This document shows positions 1-5,582 of a stretch of 6,559 nt of DNA, in pieces. Under the pieces are notes generated by a model. That model did no database searches, was not told where the DNA came from, and saw only the letters and a program-made list of their open reading frames with translations. Source of the stretch: Candidatus Dormiibacter sp. (GTDB lineage Bacteria > Chloroflexota > Dormibacteria > UBA8260); contig JANWHI010000012.1 in the NCBI GenBank assembly GCA_025450495.1, positions 1-6,559 of the forward strand, given 5' to 3'. The translations under genes and the position numbers were made by a program. Positions within the stretch are counted from its first letter, which is position 1. Each line of letters opens with the position of its first letter.

Positions 1-1509
1 CTCCATCTCCTTGACCGCCCAGCGCAGTGATGCGACCGCCGCCTCGGGCTCGACAACCACCGGGACGAGCAGGTGGGGCAGGTCCGCGAAGGTGCTCAGC
101 TCCACCCGCTTGGGGTCGATGAGGATCATCTTCAGCTCCGCCGGGGTGGCCTGCAGGAGGAACCCGCCGAGGACGGCGTTGATGCACACCGACTTGCCGC
201 TTCCCGTCGCCCCGGCGATGAGCAGGTGGGGCATCCGGGTCAGGTCGCCGGCCACCGGGTGGCCGCTGACGTCGGCGCCGAGCGCCACGGCCAGACGCGT
301 GCGCGCGTCGGTGAAGGATGTCGACTGCACAACCTCTTTGAGCGCGACCAGCTGCGCAGCCTTGTTGGGCACCTCGATGCCGATCGCCGACTTGCCGGGG
401 ATGAACGGCTGGATGCGGATCGGCGCCGCGAGCGCCAGGGACAGGTCGGTCTGGTAGCCGACGACCTTGCGCACCGGGACACCCGCCGCCGGCTGCAGCT
501 CGTACTGGGTGACGGTCGGCCCGACCGACTCGCCGATGATCCGCGTCTCGATGCCGAAGCTGCGCAGGGTCGACACGATCGTCTGCTTGTTGCGTTCGAC
601 CTCGGCATTGAGCCGTTCGCGCTTGCCGGCGACGGTGTCGAGCAGGTCGGCGGCGGGCAGCACCCACACCTTCTCCCCCTCTTCGGGGGGAGCGGCGTGG
701 GCGATGATCACCTCGGGGATCGGACCGAGCGTCGGCTGAGCGGTGCCCTCGAACTCCCGGGTGAAGCCTTCCTCCGCGAGCGGCTCGACGTTGGCAAGCT
801 CGGGCTCGGCGATGCCCGCGAAGGGGATCTCCAGCGCAACCTCGGTGGGCGCGATCGGGACAACCGGCGGGACGAACACCGGGGCCGCCGAGCCCTTCAG
901 GTTGACGTCGAACCGTCCGCCGTCCCTGGCCTTTCGCAGCGGCTCAGCAGGCGCCGCGAGGTGTTCGCGGAGCCACGACGCGACGGGCGCCATGCGGAGG
1001 TCGATGGCCAGCACCAGCCCGAGCGAGGCCGCCACCAGCATGAGGACGCCGGACGCCGGGCCACCAAGGCGATCCGCGACCCCAGGACCGAGCCGGTTGC
1101 CGACCCAGCCGGCACTCCCCGGTGCCACCAGTCCGAGGAAGCCAAGGATTGCCAGCAGGGTGACCGCGGACCCGATGGCGGCGAGCAGCCCACCGCGCCA
1201 CTCGTGGCGCTGCAGCAGACGGATGCCGGTGACCACCAGGCCGGCTGCGACCAGCCATGCCCCGGCGCCGAGCGTGGTGAAGAACCGGTCGTGCACAGGG
1301 CCGGCGATCGAGCCTCCACCGGGGATGAGCAGCAGCACCCCGAGCACCACGCCGGCCCCGACCAGGCCAACGCCACTCAGCTCACGACGCTGCTCGGGGG
1401 TGAGGATGGGGTCGTGACGGACGGGCGCGCGGCGGGGAGAACGCGCGGTGCGCGCCGGTGCGCGACGACGGGTTGCAGGGCGGGAACGGGTGGGGGCGCG
1501 TGGTGCCAT
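1..1509 (-). CDS. ftsK: DNA translocase FtsK/SpoIIIE (C-terminal part beyond window)
   Basis: Membrane-anchored, ATP-driven double-stranded DNA pump that clears chromosome ends through the division septum. 503 codons are visible from ATG at 1509; the frame is still open at base 1, just after Walker B. In order: an Arg-rich cytoplasmic tail (residues 1-32, eleven Arg); about four hydrophobic helices (roughly 44-62, 77-97, 107-129, 151-169); a linker of about 110 residues; then the motor alpha domain from about 281 (VWVLP, TQYEL at 334-338). The RecA-like beta domain has Walker A GATGSGKS at 433-440 (Lys439) and a Walker B stretch MILIDPKRVEL with Asp465. The linker is short, closer to SpoIIIE than to E. 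coli FtsK. The winged-helix gamma domain should lie outside the window. The start is the first ATG ahead of the basic tail; only a weak GAGG lies 12 nt upstream. It follows RNase J by 136 bp on the same strand. The family assignment is secure; the exact start is less so. Confidence 0.96.
   Translation of the reverse strand, partial: MAPRAPTRSRPATRRRAPARTARSPRRAPVRHDPILTPEQRRELSGVGLVGAGVVLGVLLLIPGGGSIAGPVHDRFFTTLGAGAWLVAAGLVVTGIRLLQRHEWRGGLLAAIGSAVTLLAILGFLGLVAPGSAGWVGNRLGPGVADRLGGPASGVLMLVAASLGLVLAIDLRMAPVASWLREHLAAPAEPLRKARDGGRFDVNLKGSAAPVFVPPVVPIAPTEVALEIPFAGIAEPELANVEPLAEEGFTREFEGTAQPTLGPIPEVIIAHAAPPEEGEKVWVLPAADLLDTVAGKRERLNAEVERNKQTIVSTLRSFGIETRIIGESVGPTVTQYELQPAAGVPVRKVVGYQTDLSLALAAPIRIQPFIPGKSAIGIEVPNKAAQLVALKEVVQSTSFTDARTRLAVALGADVSGHPVAGDLTRMPHLLIAGATGSGKSVCINAVLGGFLLQATPAELKMILIDPKRVELSTFADLPHLLVPVVVEPEAAVASLRWAVKEME
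673..692 (-). other. GC hairpin inside ftsK at the linker/motor boundary
   Basis: On the coding strand, CTCCCCC, a six-base loop CGAAGA, and GGGGGAG form a perfect 7-bp stem. It covers codons 273-279, immediately before the motor alpha domain (VWVLP at 281). No U-run follows, so it is not an intrinsic terminator. The right arm is purine-rich and lies 9 nt before an in-frame GTG (codon 283, base 663), so it resembles a masked ribosome binding site. The dyad is plainly visible; any function is inference, because Glu/Gly/Pro codons in this base composition could produce it by chance. Confidence 0.4.
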
Positions 1510-1580
1510 GGTGGTGTGCAGCCTCGGCGTGGACGTGTGCGAGGACAGGGCTGCTCCCCGGGCCGTCCGGAGGCGCGTCG

Positions 1581-1611
1581 ATCGTATCAGCAGCCCGTAC
1601 GGTGTGCCGAA
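1581..1611 (-). promoter_or_regulatory. Possible promoter for ftsK (weak)
   Basis: The 136-bp gap between RNase J and ftsK (1510-1645) contains, on the minus strand, TACGAT at 1586-1581, which fits the TANNNT -10 pattern. A poor -35-like TTCGGC lies at 1611-1606, with a 19-bp spacer. It would give a leader of about 65 nt before ATG 1509. The rest of the gap shows only a 5-bp hairpin (CGAAC/GTTCG), too weak for a terminator, so read-through from RNase J is equally possible. Confidence 0.22.
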
Positions 1612-1645
1612 CCGGCGTTCGCCGTCCTCAGAGCTCTCCGTGTCT

Positions 1646-3289
1646 CTAGACCTCGGTGATCACCGGCAGGATCATCGGGCGGCGCCGCGTCCGCGAGTAC
1701 AGGAACTTGGACAGGCCCTCATGGATCGAGGCCTGCCAGACCGTCGAATCCGCGTTCGGGCTGAGGTTCTGCACCAGCGTGAGGGTGTGGGCGCGTGCCT
1801 CCTCGAAGAGGTTGTCGGAGGCGGTGTCCTCGATGAAGCCGCGCGACATCAGGTCGGGGCCGGCCACCACGGCACTGCTGCCCCGTTCGACGGTCAGCGC
1901 AACGATCACCACCCCGTCCTGGGCGAGCAGGCGGCGGTCGCGGAGAACGACGTCGCCTGCCTCGTCGATGCTCAGGCCGTCGACGTACACGTACCCTGCA
2001 GGAACCCGCGTCGGGCGGCGCCTGATGACGTCGCCGTCGATCTCGATGACGGTGCCGTTGTCGACGGGCAGGACGTGGTCGCGCGCAATCCCCACCGCCC
2101 GGGCCAGCTCCGCGTGGATGCTGAGGTGGCGGTACTCACCGTGGACCGGGACGAAGAATTTGGGCCGTGTCAGCGTCAGCATCAGCTTCAGCTCCTCGCG
2201 ACTGGCATGGCCCGAGGCATGGACGTGGTGCTTGGAGGAGTTGAAGACGCGCGCGCCGCGGCGGTAGAGGTTGTTGATGGTGCGGTGCACCGCCTCCTCG
2301 TTGCCGGGGATGGGGTTGGCGCTGATGATCACCGTGTCGCCCTCGTGCAGCTGCACCATCGGGTGCTCACCGGCGGCGATGCGCGACAGCGCCGACATCG
2401 GCTCACCCTGCGCGCCGGTGCAGAGCACGGCCAGCTCGCTGTCGGGCACGGCCGCGTGCTGCTTGGGCGAGACGAAGTTGTTGGCGGTGCGCAGAAAGCC
2501 GAGCTCCTGGCCGACGCGCACGTTGTTGAGCATCGACCGGCCGACGATGAACACCTTGCGGCCGACGTGGCCGGCGGCGTCGATCGCCTGTTGCAGCCGC
2601 GAGATGTTGGACGCGAAGGTGGCCATGAGGATGCGGCCAGGCGCGGCGGCGAAGAGCGGTGCCAACCCCTCGCCGACGTGGCGTTCGCTCGGCGTGGTGC
2701 CCTCCTGCTCGGCGTTGGTGCTGTCGCTGAGCAGAAGCAGGACGCCCTCGTCGCCGAGACGGGCGAGACGAGCCAGGTCGGGCGGCGAGCCGTTCACCGG
2801 CGTCTGGTCGATCTTGAAGTCGCCGGTGTGGACGATGACGCCGTCGCGGGTGCGGATGGCCAGGGAGCATGCGTCCGGGACCGAGTGGGTGATGTGGATC
2901 CACTCGACTGTCATGTCGCCGAGCGCGCCCGTGTCGCCCGCGCGCACGGTGTGCAGGTCGGTCGAGTCGAGCAGCTTGTGCTCCCTGAGTTTGTTGCGCA
3001 GGAAGCCGAGGGTGAGGCTGGTCCCGTACACGGGCACCGGGAGTCGCGGCAGCACGTACGGCAGCGCGCCGATGTGGTCCTCGTGGGCGTGGGTCAGCAC
3101 GATGCCGCGGACACGGTCGACGCGCTCCATCAGCCAGGTGATGTCGGGGATGACCAGGTCGATGCCGAGCATCTCCTGCTCGGGGAACATCAGCCCGCAG
3201 TCGACCACCAGGATGTCGTCGCCGCTCTCGATGGCCATCAGGTTGCGGCCGATCTCGCCGAGGCCGCCCAGGGGAATCAGCGAGATCAC
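1646..3289 (-). CDS. rnj: Ribonuclease J (metallo-beta-lactamase/beta-CASP nuclease)
   Basis: Zinc-dependent 5'-to-3' exonuclease and endonuclease acting in mRNA decay and rRNA maturation in the cytoplasm. The 547-residue protein is of normal family length. It opens with the diagnostic IPLGGLGEIGRN (residues 5-16). The metal motif HAHEDH spans 67-72, followed by His135 (ITHS), Asp157 (HTGDFK) and the SDSTN loop at 188-192. The beta-CASP part contains SSKHHVHASGHAS (351-363), and PVHGEYRH (381-388) supplies another ligand histidine. The C-terminal domain ends in RTRRRPMILPVITEV, as in other RNase J proteins. All catalytic residues are present. The start is GTG at 3289, within the GTGA overlap with the upstream glycosylase stop; no separate SD is evident, so translation is probably coupled. 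It lacks the longer N-terminal extension of many actinobacterial homologues. The stop is TAG at 1648-1646. Confidence 0.97.
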   Translation of the reverse strand: MISLIPLGGLGEIGRNLMAIESGDDILVVDCGLMFPEQEMLGIDLVIPDITWLMERVDRVRGIVLTHAHEDHIGALPYVLPRLPVPVYGTSLTLGFLRNKLREHKLLDSTDLHTVRAGDTGALGDMTVEWIHITHSVPDACSLAIRTRDGVIVHTGDFKIDQTPVNGSPPDLARLARLGDEGVLLLLSDSTNAEQEGTTPSERHVGEGLAPLFAAAPGRILMATFASNISRLQQAIDAAGHVGRKVFIVGRSMLNNVRVGQELGFLRTANNFVSPKQHAAVPDSELAVLCTGAQGEPMSALSRIAAGEHPMVQLHEGDTVIISANPIPGNEEAVHRTINNLYRRGARVFNSSKHHVHASGHASREELKLMLTLTRPKFFVPVHGEYRHLSIHAELARAVGIARDHVLPVDNGTVIEIDGDVIRRRPTRVPAGYVYVDGLSIDEAGDVVLRDRRLLAQDGVVIVALTVERGSSAVVAGPDLMSRGFIEDTASDNLFEEARAHTLTLVQNLSPNADSTVWQASIHEGLSKFLYSRTRRRPMILPVITEV

Positions 3290-3939
3290 TGAGCGAACAG
3301 GCTCAACTGGTCGGCGGTGAGCGGCTCGAGCTGCGTCATCGCGGTTGCGACCCGCGGCGCTCGCGCCGCCTCGGCCTCGTCGAGGTACGCGCGCACCCGC
3401 CGCATGTCGGCGAACAGCGTCTCACGCAGTGACCCGTTGTAGAGCGCCGCGGCGGGGTGGTACAGGGGCACGTAGACGCGGTCGTCGCGATGCACGCGCT
3501 GCCCGTGCAGGCGGGAGATGCCCGCCGACTCGGGCAGCAGACGGTTGAGCGCGTGGCGGCCGAGGATGAGGATCACGTCGGGTCGCAAGAGCGCGATCTG
3601 CTCGTCGAGGAAATGGCTGCAGGCCTCGACCTCGTCGAGCTCCGGGTCGCGGTTGCCGGGAGGACGGCACTTCACGGTGTTGGTGATGTAGATGTCGCGG
3701 CGGGTCAGACCGATCGACTCGACCAGCTCCGTCAGCAGCTTGCCGGCGGCCCCGACGAACGGCCGCCCCTGCTGGTCCTCCTTCTCACCGGGGGCCTCGC
3801 CGACCGCCATGATCCGCGCCTCGACCGGACCGTAGCCCGGCACCGCCTGGGTGCGCGTGCGGTGGAGGCGGCAGGTGACGCACGCCCGGATCCGTCCGTG
3901 GATCTCGAGCAGCTGTTGGGTGGTCGCCATGCCATGCAT
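3286..3939 (-). CDS. Family 4 (UdgA-type) uracil-DNA glycosylase with iron-sulfur cluster
   Basis: Removes uracil from DNA to begin base-excision repair of deaminated cytosine. The 217 residues match the short family 4 enzymes. Motif 1 is GEAPGEKED (47-55), followed by the GRPFVGAAGKLL segment, YITNTVKCRPPGNRDP (84-99) and the motif HPAAAL at 161-166. Four cysteines suited to a 4Fe-4S cluster are Cys20, Cys23, Cys91 and Cys107. The C-terminus ends in QLSLFAQ, whose pentapeptide matches the bacterial beta-clamp-binding consensus. ATG 3939 is chosen because a TACAAT hexamer lies 8 nt upstream and no SD exists, suggesting a leaderless message; ATG 3930 is the alternative. Its TGA overlaps the RNase J GTG, so the two form an operon. 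Pairing with RNase J may reflect shared expression, not shared function. Family assignment is firm; the clamp interaction is inferred. Confidence 0.95.
   Translation of the reverse strand: MHGMATTQQLLEIHGRIRACVTCRLHRTRTQAVPGYGPVEARIMAVGEAPGEKEDQQGRPFVGAAGKLLTELVESIGLTRRDIYITNTVKCRPPGNRDPELDEVEACSHFLDEQIALLRPDVILILGRHALNRLLPESAGISRLHGQRVHRDDRVYVPLYHPAAALYNGSLRETLFADMRRVRAYLDEAEAARAPRVATAMTQLEPLTADQLSLFAQ
3295..3309 (-). other. Putative beta sliding clamp-binding motif (QLSLF) in the glycosylase
   Basis: Residues 211-215 of the 217-residue glycosylase read QLSLF, an exact match to the known bacterial clamp-binding consensus QL[S/D]LF. It lies beyond the catalytic fold, after a linker rich in Ala, Thr and Leu, where a flexible tail could reach the clamp. 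The match is seen directly; binding is inferred from the motif and position. Confidence 0.6.
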
Positions 3940-3947
3940 CTGCGGCG

Positions 3948-3976
3948 ATTGTAGGGAGGCACACCGGGGCGCTCGA
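3948..3976 (-). promoter_or_regulatory. Promoter of the glycosylase-RNase J unit, apparently leaderless
   Basis: On the minus strand TACAAT (3953-3948) matches the -10 consensus TATAAT at five of six positions. It is separated by 17 bp from a weak -35-like TCGAGC (3976-3971). Only 8 nt separate the -10 from ATG 3939, so transcription would begin at or within a base or two of the start codon. No SD precedes either candidate ATG, which agrees with leaderless translation. Confidence 0.5.
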
Positions 3977-4034
3977 TGCCGCGATCCGGGGTCGGGGACC
4001 GGGATTCCTCAATGCGCCGCGGTCACCAGAATTT

Positions 4035-4056
4035 CGTCGGGTCGACGGTCGCCGTC
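4035..4056. promoter_or_regulatory. Two overlapping small dyads, possible operator
   Basis: CGTCG-GGT-CGACG (4035-4047) and GACGG-TCG-CCGTC (4044-4056) are both perfect 5-bp inverted repeats with 3-base centres, sharing four bases. They cover the proposed -35 and spacer of the exporter promoter, a position where a repressor could act. No regulator gene is present in the window, and short dyads of this kind arise often in GC-rich DNA, so this is tentative. Confidence 0.22.
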
Positions 4057-4069
4057 CGGTGGGCATAAT
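4042..4069 (+). promoter_or_regulatory. Promoter of the MFS exporter, apparently leaderless
   Basis: TCGACG (4042-4047), close to the actinobacterial -35 TTGAC, is followed after 16 bp by CATAAT (4064-4069), five of six matches to TATAAT. ATG 4077 begins 7 nt after the -10, which places the expected transcription start at the initiation codon. This decides the start: the in-frame GTG 4059 and ATG 4068 lie upstream of or inside the -10 and would not be transcribed from this promoter. Confidence 0.5.
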
Positions 4070-4099
4070 GCCCGCCATGTCCACCGCAGTCGCCGTCCG
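4048..4099 (+). repeat. 11-bp direct repeat spanning the exporter start
   Basis: GTCGCCGTCCG occurs at 4048-4058, inside the promoter spacer, and again at 4089-4099, inside codons 5-8 of the exporter. The copies are 41 bp apart, close to four helical turns, so they would lie on the same DNA face. This could be a paired binding site or chance in a Val/Arg codon run. Confidence 0.25.
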
Positions 4100-5564
4100 T
4101 CGCCACGTCAATCCCTGGATAGTGCTCACGCTGGTCTGCATGGCCCAGTTCATGGTCATTCTCGACGCGACCGTGGTGAACGTCGCCCTTCCGTCGATCA
4201 AGCGAGGGCTCAACTTCAGCAACGCCGACCTGCAGTGGATCGTCAACGCGTACACGCTGACCTTCGGCGGGTTCCTTCTCCTCGGCGGCCGTGCCGGTGA
4301 CCTGTTCGGCCGCCAGCGCATCTTCCTCGCAGGGCTTGCCATCTTCACCGGTGCGTCGCTCTTCAACGGGTTCGCTCAGTCGCCGACAATGCTGATCCTC
4401 GGCCGCGCCGTGCAGGGGTTCGGGGGCGCCCTGATCTCGCCGGCGGCCCTATCCATCATCACCACCACGTTCGAGGAAGGCCCCCCTCGGAACAAAGCAC
4501 TCGCCGTTTGGAGTGGAATTGCGGCGAGTGGTGCAGCGTTTGGGCTGATCATCGGCGGAAGCCTCACCCAGGCGATCAGCTGGCGGTGGGCTTTCTTCGT
4601 CAACGTCCCGGTGGGCATCATCACGTTCTTGCTCGCGTCGCGTCTTGTGCCCGACTCGCGGGTCACTGGCGATCGCGGTGTCGACGTGCTGGGCGCCGTC
4701 CTCGTCACCGGCGGCCTTATGTCGATCGTCTACGCTCTATCCAAAGCGGCCACGCCTGGCGAGGGTTGGACGGCACCGACGGTGCTGCTCTTCGGCGGCA
4801 TCGGGTTGGCGCTGTTGGTCGCATTCGTCATGACCGAGCGCACCTATCGCGCCCCGCTGGTGCGACTGAGCATCTTCCGCACTCGATCACTGAGCATGGC
4901 CAACCTGGCGATGCTGCTGGTTGCCGGCGGGATGTTCGCGATGTTCTACTTCGCCGGACTGTACGTGCAGATCGTGCTCGGCTATTCGCCGCTGACTGCC
5001 GGCCTCGCGTTCCTCCCGGTCACCGTCGGCATCGGCGTCGGCGCTGGGATCGCCTCCCAGGCGGTGAAGCGCATTGACGTTCGCGCGATCGCCGCCACCG
5101 GGCTGATCATCGGCGCCGTCGGGTTCCTGCTGTTGCTGCGGATAGCCGTGACGAGCAGCTACATCGAGGTGCTCCTGCCCGCGCTGATCGTGATGTCGGT
5201 GGGTTTGGGGATCACCTTCGTACCGGTGACTCTGGTTGCCACCACCAACGTGGCCACCAACGACGCCGGTCTCGCGTCGGGTCTGCTCAACACCTCGCAG
5301 CAGGTCGGTGGCTCGCTGGGGCTGGCGATCCTCGCCACGCTGGCGGCCAACCAGACGACGAGCTACCTGGGCGGTCTTGGTCATGGGCCGGCGCCCGGCG
5401 ACATCAACGCGGGTCTCGTGCAGGGGTATCACCTGGCTTTCCTCGCCGGTGCGGTGCTGCTCATCCTCGGCGCGGTGTTGGTGGCTTTCTTCATCCGCCG
5501 GAGCGACGTTGCCGACATCGCCGGCGGGCGGGAGACGATCACCGCGACAGGGGCAGCCGCGTAA
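4077..5564 (+). CDS. MFS drug/solute exporter, DHA2 (14-TM) family
   Basis: Cytoplasmic-membrane, proton-coupled exporter of the EmrB/QacA type; the substrate cannot be told from sequence. The 495 residues from ATG 4077 fit the family and give about 14 hydrophobic segments. Diagnostic motifs: LDATVVNVALPSI (29-41) in helix 1; motif A GGRAGDLFGRQR (70-81); motif B GRAVQGFGGALISP (109-122); motif C region GAAFGLIIGG (152-161) followed by ISWRWAFFVNVP (167-178); and the late DHA2 segment ASGLLNTSQQVGGSLG (400-415). Motif C has Leu where antiporters commonly have Pro. A basic N-terminus (RRH) precedes helix 1, and a short polar tail ends the protein. Several codons are rare for such GC-rich DNA (ATA at 15 and 356, CTA at 125 and 221), a mild hint of foreign origin. 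No TetR or MarR regulator is adjacent within the window. The ureohydrolase follows after 18 bp. Confidence 0.93.
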   Translation: MSTAVAVRRHVNPWIVLTLVCMAQFMVILDATVVNVALPSIKRGLNFSNADLQWIVNAYTLTFGGFLLLGGRAGDLFGRQRIFLAGLAIFTGASLFNGFAQSPTMLILGRAVQGFGGALISPAALSIITTTFEEGPPRNKALAVWSGIAASGAAFGLIIGGSLTQAISWRWAFFVNVPVGIITFLLASRLVPDSRVTGDRGVDVLGAVLVTGGLMSIVYALSKAATPGEGWTAPTVLLFGGIGLALLVAFVMTERTYRAPLVRLSIFRTRSLSMANLAMLLVAGGMFAMFYFAGLYVQIVLGYSPLTAGLAFLPVTVGIGVGAGIASQAVKRIDVRAIAATGLIIGAVGFLLLLRIAVTSSYIEVLLPALIVMSVGLGITFVPVTLVATTNVATNDAGLASGLLNTSQQVGGSLGLAILATLAANQTTSYLGGLGHGPAPGDINAGLVQGYHLAFLAGAVLLILGAVLVAFFIRRSDVADIAGGRETITATGAAA

Positions 5565-5569
5565 TCCAC

Positions 5570-5575
5570 TAGCCT
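5570..5575 (+). promoter_or_regulatory. Possible -10 element for the ureohydrolase
   Basis: TAGCCT in the 18-bp gap fits TANNNT and lies 7 nt before GTG 5583, the same spacing as at the exporter start. No SD is present in the gap. The -35 region is unconvincing (GCGACA at 5544-5549 leaves a 20-bp spacer). Co-transcription with the exporter is the alternative. Confidence 0.3.
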
Positions 5576-5582
5576 TGCGACC

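Noticed and set aside
1606..1630. Hairpin CGAAC-GCCG-GTTCG after RNase J as a terminator
   Set aside because: Five base pairs and no following U-tract on the minus strand.
73..1659. Long open frame on the plus strand opposite ftsK (528 residues)
   Set aside because: It is antisense to a clear FtsK and is rich in Arg, Asp, Gly, Gln and His with no recognisable domain, as expected from a shadow frame in GC-rich DNA.
1448..3292. 614-residue open frame on the plus strand opposite RNase J
   Set aside because: It mirrors RNase J over its whole length, has skewed charged composition and no motifs; a GC-rich antisense artefact.
3286..3939. UdgX or family 5 (UdgB) identity for the glycosylase
   Set aside because: Motif 1 is GEAPGEKED and there is no KRRIH insertion (UdgX) or GLAPA-type motif (family 5); family 4 fits better.
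3985..4007. Inverted repeat around GGTCGGGGACC between the divergent genes
   Set aside because: Only a 4-bp perfect stem with mismatched flanks and no U-run; not a terminator and weak as an operator.
4059..4076. Upstream starts for the exporter (GTG 4059, ATG 4068)
   Set aside because: They lie upstream of or inside the proposed -10 hexamer, lack an SD, and add only six or three unconserved residues.
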